Source: SAR92 clade bacterium (GTDB taxonomy: Bacteria > Pseudomonadota > Gammaproteobacteria > Pseudomonadales > Porticoccaceae). From it: DNA of 64,000 bases. Where the stretch lies: assembly GCA_004211905.1 (NCBI GenBank), contig SHBP01000006.1, forward strand, positions 1 through 64,000, written 5' to 3'. The position numbers and the translations under genes are program-made. Shown here one piece after another: positions 32,956-41,097 of the stretch. Numbering within the stretch: the stretch's first letter is position 1; each line of letters starts with the position of its first letter. A model generated the notes under the pieces. That model searched no databases, had not been told where the DNA came from, and saw only the letters and a program-made list of their open reading frames with translations.

Positions 32956-34500
32956 ATGCATGTTGAGCGGATCAAAGTGATTTATTTATTACTCCTTACT
33001 ACGCTGTTTATAACAAGCTGTAGTGTTAACCCAGTGACAGGACAAAATGAATTCCTGTTGATGTCTAAACAGCAAGAAATCACTTTGGGTGAAACAAACT
33101 ATAGTCCTTCTCGACAAGCCCAAGGAGGAGATTATTATCTTGACTCTGAACTACAGAACTATGTTGCGGGAGTAGGTAAAAAATTAGCAACATTTAGCGC
33201 CCAGCCAGACTTACCCTTTGAGTTCGTAGTAATCAATAATTCAATTCCCAATGCTTGGGCCCTGCCTGGGGGTAAGATTGCAATTAATCGTGGTCTTTTA
33301 ATGTACCTTGAGGATGAGGCCCAGCTTGCTGCAGTGTTGAGTCACGAAATTGTCCACGCTGCGGCGCGCCACAGCGCGGCACAAATGAGCCGAGGGACAC
33401 TCTTGAGCCTTGGAGTCATGGCTGCTGGAGTGAGTGTCAAAGAGAAGGAGAACGATCAGCTTTATAGCTTGGCATCTCAAGTTGGAGCAGCAGCCTGGTT
33501 GGCAAAATATGGTCGAGATGATGAGCTTGAGGCGGATTACTATGGTATGGAGTATATGGCCCAAGCCGGCTATGACCCAGAGGGCGCTGTGGAATTGCAA
33601 CAAACCTTTGTCTCTCTTAACACAGATAAAGCAACGAGCTTCTTGTCAGGTTTATTTGCTAGTCATCCCCCTTCTATGAGGAGAGTGGAGGCAAACCGCA
33701 TAAAGGCTAAAACTTTGCCGAGTGGCGATCGAGGCAGGACGCGCTTCCAGGCAGCTATTAGGCAACTAAAAGAGGATGAACTGGCTTACAAAGCGGCAGA
33801 AAAAGCCACGGAGGCTTTAGAGAAAAAGGATCCAAGGAGTGCTTTAAGCTCGTTAGACAAGGCGGTTGCCCTTCAGCCAGATGAGTTTTCTTTCTGGGTG
33901 CTACGTGGAACGGCCTGGAAAGCTTTGGATAAAAAAGACAATGCAGATAAGGCTTTTTCTACAGCTATTAGAAAAAACAGGGACCATTTCAGCGGTTATT
34001 TGGAGCGCGGTATTCTGCGACATGAAAACGGGCTTAAAGCGGAAGGGCTTGCTGATATCAAACGTAGCTTCGCATTACTACCTACCCCTGCCGCAAGTTA
34101 CTACCTGGGCAAGGCGGAAATGTCGGCCAAGAACTATGCAAAGGCCGAGGACTACTTTTACCTGGCTGCAAACGCAAGAGGTAATATAGGCGGTTTGTCT
34201 CGGAAGAGCCTTCAGGTAGTGCAACAACAACTTTATCCTGAGCGCTATATAAGTGCAGAGCTCGTTTTTAATCCTGCAGGAGATGTCGTGGTAAGTCTGA
34301 TTAACAATGCAACGGTTTCAATTGCATATATTCAGCTTCAAATCAGGTACGAGGGAGTGTTGAAAACAATTATATGGAAGGACAAGATTCAACCAAAAAC
34401 CCGCGTTATGGTGTCATCCGGAATTGGAGGCATTAAGGCTTTAGCAAGGGGTCAAGAATCTCCCAAGGTCCACATTATTGCTGCTCGAATAGCTGAATAA
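32956..34500 (+). CDS. M48-family metalloprotease with TPR domain, lipoprotein (BepA/LoiP-like)
   Basis: A predicted periplasmic, outer-membrane-associated zinc protease with a role in envelope quality control. The signal peptide ends in a lipobox (FITSC, Cys22). The zinc motif is HEIVH (130-134) with the third ligand Glu192 in DELEADYYGMEYM. Residues from about 275 to 400 form tetratricopeptide-like helices (for example ALSSLDKAVALQPDEFSFWVLRGTAW). BepA of E. coli has the same protease-plus-TPR plan but lacks a lipid anchor; here an extra C-terminal beta-like domain (about 430-514) is present. Its 514 residues are close to BepA (487). Confidence 0.85.
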   Translation: MHVERIKVIYLLLLTTLFITSCSVNPVTGQNEFLLMSKQQEITLGETNYSPSRQAQGGDYYLDSELQNYVAGVGKKLATFSAQPDLPFEFVVINNSIPNAWALPGGKIAINRGLLMYLEDEAQLAAVLSHEIVHAAARHSAAQMSRGTLLSLGVMAAGVSVKEKENDQLYSLASQVGAAAWLAKYGRDDELEADYYGMEYMAQAGYDPEGAVELQQTFVSLNTDKATSFLSGLFASHPPSMRRVEANRIKAKTLPSGDRGRTRFQAAIRQLKEDELAYKAAEKATEALEKKDPRSALSSLDKAVALQPDEFSFWVLRGTAWKALDKKDNADKAFSTAIRKNRDHFSGYLERGILRHENGLKAEGLADIKRSFALLPTPAASYYLGKAEMSAKNYAKAEDYFYLAANARGNIGGLSRKSLQVVQQQLYPERYISAELVFNPAGDVVVSLINNATVSIAYIQLQIRYEGVLKTIIWKDKIQPKTRVMVSSGIGGIKALARGQESPKVHIIAARIAE

Positions 34501-34562
34501 TTTTTCTCTTTAGAGTTAGGGGAAGACTAAAGAAAATACAAGATGCTGTCGATCACTCTGAT

Positions 34563-34805
34563 ATGAAATTGAAACCAAAAAAGGCTACATGCGGTTTTTG
34601 TCTGCGGGTCAGAATATTAGTACTGGGGCTTATATTTTTGTCTGCCGTACCGGCGTTAAATGTTGAGCTAACAATTATACAGGGCGTTTCATTAACGCAA
34701 ATAGCGGCGGACCTAGTGATGGCCTCGCTGGCTATTTTAGTAATCTGGAAGTGCTATAAAGAGTACTGGGAGCCGAGAAATGAAAGGACTATCAAACGGC
34801 CCTAA
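34563..34805 (+). CDS. Small membrane protein of unknown function
   Basis: An 80-residue frame with a basic N-terminus (MKLKPKKATCGFC) and two hydrophobic segments (about residues 18-35 and 45-63), then a charged tail. I do not recognise it. No strong ribosome site is visible before the ATG. Its 3' end overlaps the next small gene by 26 nt, suggesting coupling if both are real. Confidence 0.45.
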   Translation: MKLKPKKATCGFCLRVRILVLGLIFLSAVPALNVELTIIQGVSLTQIAADLVMASLAILVIWKCYKEYWEPRNERTIKRP

Positions 34806-34953
34806 TTGCTTCAGATGCAAATATTTGTTCATCACTCACGATCGTCGCAGACCTTATGGATGCTCTCTCATGGGGTTTAAATCTGTAGGGATGCCAGCAA
34901 AAGAGGTTTTGCGTATTCAGGGGCATGCGTGTCTTGCTTTTTGTGCAAAGTGA
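34780..34953 (+). CDS. Small Cys-rich conserved protein (57 aa)
   Basis: A short frame from ATG 34780 encodes NCFRCKYLFITHDRRRPYGCSLMGFKSVGMP and ends with CLAFCAK. The CxxC, the later Cys in PYGC, the MGFKS block and the final GHACLAF pattern match a small conserved family seen in many Gammaproteobacteria, sometimes mislabelled as uracil-DNA glycosylase. The cysteines suggest metal binding. Function is unknown. Confidence 0.7.
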   Translation: MKGLSNGPNCFRCKYLFITHDRRRPYGCSLMGFKSVGMPAKEVLRIQGHACLAFCAK

Positions 34954-34977
34954 AGTGGTTTTGAAAACACATTCCGA

Positions 34978-35574
34978 TTATAGGGGAGAGGGCTCGTGAA
35001 TCAGCAAAAACGAGGCTTTTACTCTTTTTAGTCGTTTGCAAGAGTACGCTCCATTGTAGGTAGAAATGGCACACCTAAAGGCGTCTCCGTTGCCACGATT
35101 TTTGCTAGACGTCCAAACGCTTGATGATTTTAATGATGGAAAAACGTTGGGGTTAACAGCAGGGCCAACGCAGGTAGAGGAGATAATAGATTTAACTTCC
35201 GACAAGGTTGCCAAACGCCATTGGAGTCCAGAAATTTCAGATAATTCTTGGGCATATGAGACAGCATCATCCCAGTTTAATTTTAAACTATCGCCAGAGC
35301 AGGTGTTCAGTGAAAAATAAGATCCCCCAGGGCATCGATACCAGGTGGTTTTAGTTTTCCAGTCAAAAGCGGTGCCATAGGGCCCGAAGGAAAAAGTACC
35401 AAGGTCATTTTTGTCAATAGCGCTAGAGCATACAGGCTTTTTATCGTAACGATCACATCCGGCTATAAACAAATAGAAAATAGAGACAATTAGGAGCTTC
35501 AAAAGTATTGAAGTATAGGAGCTAAGACGATTGGCGCTCGGCCCGATATTGAGGTGGTTATGTGCTCTCTTCAT
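34978..35574 (-). CDS. DUF1566-like lipoprotein
   Basis: A predicted lipoprotein of 198 residues: the hydrophobic N-terminal segment ILLKLLIVSIFYLFIAGC ends in a lipobox (IAGC). The mature part has LNWDDAVSYAQELSEISGLQWRLATLSEVKSIIS, the characteristic DUF1566/Lcl-like pattern, then SSSVWTSSKNRG. Such domains are found in surface adhesion or fibrinogen-binding-like proteins, but no role can be assigned here. It sits alone between the small-gene pair and the flagellar cluster, transcribed leftward. Confidence 0.7.
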   Translation of the reverse strand: MKRAHNHLNIGPSANRLSSYTSILLKLLIVSIFYLFIAGCDRYDKKPVCSSAIDKNDLGTFSFGPYGTAFDWKTKTTWYRCPGGSYFSLNTCSGDSLKLNWDDAVSYAQELSEISGLQWRLATLSEVKSIISSTCVGPAVNPNVFPSLKSSSVWTSSKNRGNGDAFRCAISTYNGAYSCKRLKRVKASFLLIHEPSPL

Positions 35575-35891
35575 GGTTAATTCTCTAACAGTCTCATCTT
35601 ATGTACTGGCAGCCGCTATACAATTTATATCGACACTAAACCCAAATTATGAATTTTTATTTATGTAAAATTATCTTGTTCTTGGCCTGCGATTAATGCT
35701 CAGGAGGGCGTGCCTTCAGAGGGAGAGCATGCTGAACAATATTAGTGTCTAAACTTCAGGAAACAAGTGTCGATGGACTACGTAACAGCACGTAGATTTT
35801 GGCGAAGATTAGGCACTCTTCTAAATCCATTTGGGCCGCTACGTTTAAAGCTAGATTTTCCGACATAATATTTACGCATTTGGGTGGACAC
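35575..35891. other. Intergenic region before the stator genes
   Basis: These 317 bases separate the divergent DUF1566 gene and the PomA-like gene. No clear sigma-54 (GG-N10-GC) element and only a poor sigma-28-like match near 35666-35692 were found. An in-frame ATG-less extension of the PomA frame runs back to 35799 but looks non-coding. Confidence 0.4.
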
Positions 35892-36656
35892 ATGGATTTT
35901 GCTTCAATCGTTGGCCTGATAGCGGCCATCTTCTTCCTCACCTCTGGGGTAAGTGATCCCAGCTCTCTATACGATGCCAATTCAGTATTTATTGTGGTGG
36001 GCGGCACTGTTTCAATTGTGTTGTACCGCTCAAAATTGTCCGATGCCAAAAGTTTAGGCGCGGTTATTGGGAAAGTGTTTGTCAACAAGACAGAAGAGCC
36101 AGAGGTGTTGATTGACCAGCTGGTAGAGATGGCACAGGTTACGCGAAAAGACGGATTGATAGCGCTTGAGAGATTTGAAATTTCAAATCGTTTCTTGCAG
36201 AAAGGCGTAAGAGCGTTGGTAGACGGGAATAAAGCCGAGATGATTCTGGAGGCCCTTGAAAGAGATAAGGGCTTAATGGCAGCCAGACACGAAACAGGAT
36301 CAGATATGCTTGGCGCTGGAGCAGAGTTGGCTCCAGGAATGGGCATGATTGGTACTCTTATCGGCCTAGTTGGTCTCTTATCTACTCTCGACGATCCGGC
36401 ATCAATTGGCCCAAACATGGCTGTTGCACTGCTCACTACGCTGTACGGATCAGTTTTAGCTAATGTTTTCTTTATACCTATGGGCCAAAAACTGGAGGGG
36501 TATTCTAAACGAGAAGCTAACAATAATGATCTCATTATTGCGGGAATCATGTTCATTAAAAGCGGGAAAAATCCTCGATTGCTTGAGGATACTCTAACGC
36601 CCTTTATGGTGCCCAAGGAAAAACTAAAGCGTGAGGAAGCTCAAGCAGTGGAGTAA
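35892..36656 (+). CDS. pomA: Flagellar stator subunit, MotA/PomA family
   Basis: The A subunit of the ion-driven stator in the inner membrane. Starting at ATG 35892, MDFASIVGLIAAIFFLTSG matches PomA N-termini and gives 254 residues; an upstream in-frame start at 35799 adds non-conserved residues. AAELAPGMGMIGTLIGLVGLLSTL-like and PNMAVALLTTLYGSVLANVFFIPMGQKLE form the third and fourth membrane segments. The sequence resembles sodium-type PomA more than E. coli MotA. Two PomB-like genes follow. Confidence 0.92.
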   Translation: MDFASIVGLIAAIFFLTSGVSDPSSLYDANSVFIVVGGTVSIVLYRSKLSDAKSLGAVIGKVFVNKTEEPEVLIDQLVEMAQVTRKDGLIALERFEISNRFLQKGVRALVDGNKAEMILEALERDKGLMAARHETGSDMLGAGAELAPGMGMIGTLIGLVGLLSTLDDPASIGPNMAVALLTTLYGSVLANVFFIPMGQKLEGYSKREANNNDLIIAGIMFIKSGKNPRLLEDTLTPFMVPKEKLKREEAQAVE

Positions 36657-36718
36657 ACACGCTCCACGGGACAAAACCCCCTGGTTCAAAACAAAGAAAT
36701 TTGCCAAGGAGAGCTTTT

Positions 36719-37831
36719 ATGAGCAAAGACAATTGTCCAAAATGCGAAAACTTAGCGCCTCCTTGGATGGCTACTTTCGCTGATATGGCCATCTTATTAA
36801 TGGCTTTCTTTGCACTACTATATTCTTTTTCAGAGGTAAATATCAGAGATAGGGCTCAGTTTGCTGCGACAATTCGAGCGGCCTTTGGTGTTGATCGAAA
36901 GATTGTCATAGACGATATTCCCACTGCAACAAGCTTAATAGATGAAAGTTTTACTGCCGTTATTGCAGAATCAAAGCCATTGGCAGAATTGTCCAAAGAG
37001 GCAAGAACGCCTGTTCGGCGATACCGAGCAAAGTACACCCAAACAGAGGACGGACTTGCGAAAAGTGAAATAACCCGAGTCAAATTAGAACGAACACTTG
37101 CTGAAGACATAATCAAGGGTGAGGTAGAGGTAAAGGCAGAGGATGAGCTTGTTGTCATAGAACTACGGTCTTTATTTACAACTGGCGGAAAGGGAGAGGA
37201 TTATTCTGCCTTAGAAAATGGGGCTAGAGTGAAACAGAGTGCAATTGATATCGCAGCAAAGGTGTTAGCAGTTAGCTCAGATAATGATGTTCAAATTGAC
37301 TTTCGTGCTCGGGATTATAGCGCGTTTAAATCAGTAGCTGTTCAAAACAATTTTGATCTAGAAAGTCATTATGATCAGATACAGCAAATCCTTCTTGAAC
37401 AAAAGAGCAAAGATAGCCTGAAGGTTTTTTTGAAGGACGATCTTTTGACGATTCGGTTGGCTAGTCAGGATTCTTTCGATTCAGGGCAGGCTGGACTTAA
37501 GCCTAAAGCTAAAATTCTTTTAGACAAGATAGGGGCAATTTTAACTACCTCGAAAGGGACAATAAGAGTCGAAGGCCATACTGATGATATGCCGCTAATG
37601 TTTAGTGAAAGCTTTGTCTCTAACTGGGATCTCTCTGCGGCCCGAGCTTCTTCGGTTGCAGCAGCCTTGATTAATAACTCTGCAATTTCCCAGTCCCGCT
37701 TGGTGATAGCTGGATTTGGCGATTCAAGACCTTTGAAGGGAAACAAAACACCAGAAGGAAGATCGTCGAATCGTCGAATAGAAATAATTGTGAGTGCCGG
37801 GACAAAGAGGGACATCACCCCAAATGGATGA
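36719..37831 (+). CDS. pomB: Flagellar stator subunit, MotB/PomB family, copy 1
   Basis: The B subunit anchors the stator to peptidoglycan. From ATG 36719 (AAGGAGAG just upstream) it has 370 residues. A cytoplasmic tail with CPKC precedes the single membrane helix WMATFADMAILLMAFFALLYSFSE, where Asp22 is the predicted ion-binding residue. AAFGVDRK just after the helix resembles PomB. The C-terminal OmpA/MotB domain has VEGHTDDMPL, NWDLSAARA and GRSSNRRIEIIV. The region between helix and OmpA domain (about residues 45-260) is longer than in typical MotB/PomB (about 310 aa in total). Confidence 0.88.
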   Translation: MSKDNCPKCENLAPPWMATFADMAILLMAFFALLYSFSEVNIRDRAQFAATIRAAFGVDRKIVIDDIPTATSLIDESFTAVIAESKPLAELSKEARTPVRRYRAKYTQTEDGLAKSEITRVKLERTLAEDIIKGEVEVKAEDELVVIELRSLFTTGGKGEDYSALENGARVKQSAIDIAAKVLAVSSDNDVQIDFRARDYSAFKSVAVQNNFDLESHYDQIQQILLEQKSKDSLKVFLKDDLLTIRLASQDSFDSGQAGLKPKAKILLDKIGAILTTSKGTIRVEGHTDDMPLMFSESFVSNWDLSAARASSVAAALINNSAISQSRLVIAGFGDSRPLKGNKTPEGRSSNRRIEIIVSAGTKRDITPNG

Positions 37832-38939
37832 GACGCTTGCGCTGAAAAATAGCAATGAGGACTGCAAACCGTGCCCGAAAGGAGTTCCAATGTGGATGGC
37901 TACTTTTGCAGATATGGCCATTTTATTAATGGCCTTTTTCGTACTATTAATCGCATTTAATAAGACGGAGAAAGGAGGTGCCCAGATGACGGCTGGGCCA
38001 GAGGAAGGTAATTTTGGTGTGCAAAATGAATTGCCGGTTGTCAGTCGCCCCAAAGGTGAAAGCGCTATAGCTAAATCGTTTTCACCAGCTCAAGTTGATA
38101 GGACTTTGGTTAAAATTGTAAGAGAGGTGACTACAGATATCAGGCCCCCCAAAGTTACTCCGTTGACGAGGCTGAATAGAGAGAAGAAGGTTAAGCGCAA
38201 CGCAGAAATGGAAATGCTGGAGAATGCGCTTGCTAAAGAAATTGCTACTAACAGAGTCAGAGTGATTGCGGGTAAATTTAAAATTATTGTTGAAATTCTA
38301 TCTCAGAGTATTGATGGCGAAGACAGACAAGGCGATTACAAGGCTTCTGGCTTTAAAGTGCGAGAGAGGGATCTGCAGATATATGCAAAAGTAGCAGAGG
38401 TTCAAGCCGAAACCGAAGCAGAGTTGGAAATTCAACATGTTAGACAAAAGATGAGAGATGGCGAGCCGGATAGTTCAGGGACACAAGCTTCAATGGAGGA
38501 TCAGTTTGAAATCGTTAAGCAAGCACTTGCTGCTGAGATAAACAGAGGGCAGGCTGAAGTGATTAAAGATGAAGAGAGAATCATAATCCGTCTTGCAGAG
38601 CACGGGTCCTTCCCTAGCGGGAGTGCAATAATCAAGCCTAGCTTTAAGAGAATTTTAAGTAAGCTTGGATTATCGCTACAAGAGGTAAGCGGGGAAATTA
38701 TGGTTGAAGGACATACTGATAGTGTCCCCATGGCGTACAACGAGAGGTTCAGATCTAACTGGGACCTCTCTGCTGCGCGAGCGGCTGCGGTAGTTGATTA
38801 TTTGTTAGGGGTCACACCTCAAGTGCGAGGACGCATTATGGCAAGTGGAATGGCCGATATTAGGCCGCTCATGACCAACGATACGCCTATAGGGAGGTCT
38901 CGTAATCGGCGTATCGAGGTAATTGTGAGCGCTTCCTGA
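37824..38939 (+). CDS. Flagellar stator subunit, MotB/PomB family, copy 2
   Basis: A second, diverged B-type subunit of 371 residues, overlapping the stop of copy 1 by 8 nt. It keeps the tail cysteines (CKPCPKG), the helix WMATFADMAILLMAFFVLLIAF with Asp30, and the OmpA domain (VEGHTDSVPMAYNERFRSNWDLSAARA, GRSRNRRIEVIV). Its linker is as long as in copy 1 but quite different in sequence. Both copies keep every residue needed for ion conduction and peptidoglycan binding, so both may enter stators with the single PomA-like protein. Confidence 0.85.
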   Translation: MDETLALKNSNEDCKPCPKGVPMWMATFADMAILLMAFFVLLIAFNKTEKGGAQMTAGPEEGNFGVQNELPVVSRPKGESAIAKSFSPAQVDRTLVKIVREVTTDIRPPKVTPLTRLNREKKVKRNAEMEMLENALAKEIATNRVRVIAGKFKIIVEILSQSIDGEDRQGDYKASGFKVRERDLQIYAKVAEVQAETEAELEIQHVRQKMRDGEPDSSGTQASMEDQFEIVKQALAAEINRGQAEVIKDEERIIIRLAEHGSFPSGSAIIKPSFKRILSKLGLSLQEVSGEIMVEGHTDSVPMAYNERFRSNWDLSAARAAAVVDYLLGVTPQVRGRIMASGMADIRPLMTNDTPIGRSRNRRIEVIVSAS

Positions 38940-38984
38940 ATTGTAAGTATCCTAGGGATAACTAGGAGAGACCTGGACCTTAAG

Positions 38985-39404
38985 TTATGATGCTATAGCG
39001 CTTGATGGGTTGTTTAAAACACTTGGTAGGAGTTGCCACGCACTATCGATTTCTGAGATGAGCCCTCTAACTTCTTGTATTGCCGCAAGATCATTTTTTA
39101 AACTCGCTTGGAATAAACGCCGTCTAGAATAGTCATAAATCTCCGATAGATTAATAGCAAGCTCTTGGCCTTTGTCAAAATCCAACGAATCTTGCAAGCC
39201 TAATAAAATTTTGCTGGCTCTATTCAGAGAACCAGCTTTTTTTTCAAACGCTTTTCGACGCATGTGCCCCTCCGCCTCCGCCAAGCTTTCTACAAGGGCG
39301 CTAAAAAGCATTTGCGTTAGTTGTATGCTATCTGCGTATGGCGCACCGGCAGTATTATTCACATTGCGGTAGGCGGCAGTACCGCGACTAAGTCTTGCTT
39401 TCAT
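38985..39404 (-). CDS. fliS: Flagellin export chaperone FliS
   Basis: FliS binds the flagellin C-terminus and prevents premature polymerisation. From ATG 39404, MKARLSRGTAAYRNVNN matches FliS N-termini; LTQMLFSALVESLAEAEGHM, ASKILLGLQDSLDFDKGQELAINLSEIYDYSRRRLFQASLKND and EIDSAWQLL are characteristic. An in-frame ATG at 39500 would add a hydrophobic stretch not known in FliS and was not chosen. Flagellin (fliC), flaG and fliD, its usual neighbours, are absent here. Confidence 0.85.
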   Translation of the reverse strand: MKARLSRGTAAYRNVNNTAGAPYADSIQLTQMLFSALVESLAEAEGHMRRKAFEKKAGSLNRASKILLGLQDSLDFDKGQELAINLSEIYDYSRRRLFQASLKNDLAAIQEVRGLISEIDSAWQLLPSVLNNPSSAIAS

Positions 39405-39660
39405 TATAGTAAACACCATTGTAATTAGAGATATAAATATTATCGGCATAATGGTCAGAAATCTTAATGGAAGAGAAAAAGAATACTCACTGTAAGACAC
39501 ATTTTTGGTCCTCCAGTCAGGCTATAACGTGATGAACCACTCGTTATAATTGCTGGTTTTGTCACAAAAATGGATTAAACAGTGTGCATTAGGAATTTCA
39601 GCAAGCAAATCTATTGCTAACTAAGAACAAATTATGCATATTCGCATTTTATGCTGATGG

Positions 39661-40908
39661 TTGTTTTTATCAATAGTAGCAATTAGCGGAGCAATCTATA
39701 GAAGAGAGGCAAGGAAGCCAATACTTTTTAAAAAGGGTACTGAAAAGTTGCCAGAAATAAATACAATTATTGGAATGAGTCCTGAGATCAAAGCTCTTAG
39801 AGAGCTAATTAAAATGCTTGGTCCCAGCGATTCAACAGTTTTGATTCTGGGCGAAAGTGGCACAGGGAAAGAACTGGTTGCCAAAGCACTTCATGAATGC
39901 TCTGGGCGAGCTGCAGGCCCATTTATACCAGTAAACTGTGGCGCGATTCCTAGAGATTTACTTGAAAGTGAACTATTTGGGCACAAGAGAGGCTCTTTCA
40001 CTGGCGCCATATCCGATCGAAAAGGACGTTTTCAACTAGCAGATAAGGGGACATTGTTTCTCGATGAGATTGGAGACATGTCTTTGGATCTCCAAGTTAA
40101 GTTGCTCAGGGTATTACAAGAAAGGAAGGTAGACCCGGTCGGGTCCTTAGGGGCTATTCCAATAGATGTCAGAGTTATTGCTGCAACGCATCAAAATATT
40201 GAATCGCTCATTGATGAAGGACGATTTCGAAAAGACTTATACTACCGATTAAATATCATGCCCATTGAAGTTCGGCCTTTAGCTGAGAGAGCTAAAGATA
40301 TTCCGATGCTTATTGAACACTTCGCCAGACAACAAGCTCAGGGAGCGAAAGCGCCGATTTCGATATCGAGGGCTTCGATGGAGCTCCTGCTAAGTTATGA
40401 TTGGCCTGGAAATGTTAGGGAACTTTCTAACTTGATTGATAGGTATACCACTCTTTATCCTGAGCAGGAGGTTGACCTCCGGTCTGTCCCAGTAAGTATG
40501 GTTCCAGTTGGAGTACGAAAATTAATGGAGCGGAATTGTATAGGGATTGAAAACAGAACTCAGAAAGGGAACATCGTGACAAAGTCATCTGTTCGGAAAC
40601 TAAAATTTGCCGAGGAGGAAAACTTTGGGTTATCGAAAGTTAAAATGAAAGATAAAGCCCTCTCGATTTTGGATAGCCCTATCGATGAAATACAAAGAGT
40701 TATTGCTCTCGCGCAGGGCGAACAAGACTTTCCAGATGAGGGCGTTGAGCTTAAGCAACATCTGCTCGAAATTGAAACCCGCCTTATACAAGAGGCGCTA
40801 AGTAAGGCAAAAGGCAACGTATCCAAAACAGCACGGCTCCTAAGCTTACAACGTACCACGTTAATCGAAAAAATTAATAAGTATGGTATACAACAAGTAG
40901 CCCGTTAA
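39661..40908 (+). CDS. Sigma-54-dependent activator, FleQ/FlrA-like, lacking the N-terminal domain
   Basis: A bacterial enhancer-binding protein expected to start the flagellar cascade. The AAA+ domain begins near residue 35 (IIGMSPEIKALRELI); Walker A is GESGTGKE (64-71), the sigma-54 contact loop is GSFTGA (111-116), and Walker B is GTLFLDEIGDMS. After a long linker there is a Fis-type helix-turn-helix (IQEALSKAKGNVSKTARLLSLQRTTLIEKINKYGI). FleQ/FlrA normally have an extra N-terminal domain of about 120-140 residues; here the frame opens just after a stop and begins at a TTG (39661), so this domain is absent. Total 415 residues. Confidence 0.8.
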   Translation: MFLSIVAISGAIYRREARKPILFKKGTEKLPEINTIIGMSPEIKALRELIKMLGPSDSTVLILGESGTGKELVAKALHECSGRAAGPFIPVNCGAIPRDLLESELFGHKRGSFTGAISDRKGRFQLADKGTLFLDEIGDMSLDLQVKLLRVLQERKVDPVGSLGAIPIDVRVIAATHQNIESLIDEGRFRKDLYYRLNIMPIEVRPLAERAKDIPMLIEHFARQQAQGAKAPISISRASMELLLSYDWPGNVRELSNLIDRYTTLYPEQEVDLRSVPVSMVPVGVRKLMERNCIGIENRTQKGNIVTKSSVRKLKFAEEENFGLSKVKMKDKALSILDSPIDEIQRVIALAQGEQDFPDEGVELKQHLLEIETRLIQEALSKAKGNVSKTARLLSLQRTTLIEKINKYGIQQVAR

Positions 40909-41035
40909 AAGACAGTTTGCTAGCATACATCAGCGCCACTATAGAGTCGTTTTTTTGACCCTTTCTCCATGCCGAATATTTGACACTTCGCATTAAAAAC
41001 TCCATAACCCATTGATTTATATCGATATTAAAAAA

Positions 41036-41050
41036 TGGCACGCTCCTTGC
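41036..41050 (+). promoter_or_regulatory. Sigma-54 promoter before the FleR-like gene
   Basis: TGGCACGCTCCTTGC is a full match to the -24/-12 consensus, with GG and GC separated by 10 nt. It lies about 48 nt before the start of the FleR-like gene and would drive it and fliEFGHIJ. Confidence 0.9.
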
Positions 41051-41097
41051 TATCGTATCTGTAAAGTCAAAGCGGCAACGGTAAAGAGGAAAGCAAA

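Noticed and set aside
35666-35692. Sigma-28-like promoter before the PomA-like gene
   Set aside because: TAAAATTA is acceptable but the -10 (GCCTGCGA) matches GCCGATAA at only a few positions.
35756-36616. Long open frame (286 codons) on the minus strand opposite the PomA-like gene
   Set aside because: It is antisense to a conserved gene and its translation has no recognisable features; a codon-bias shadow.
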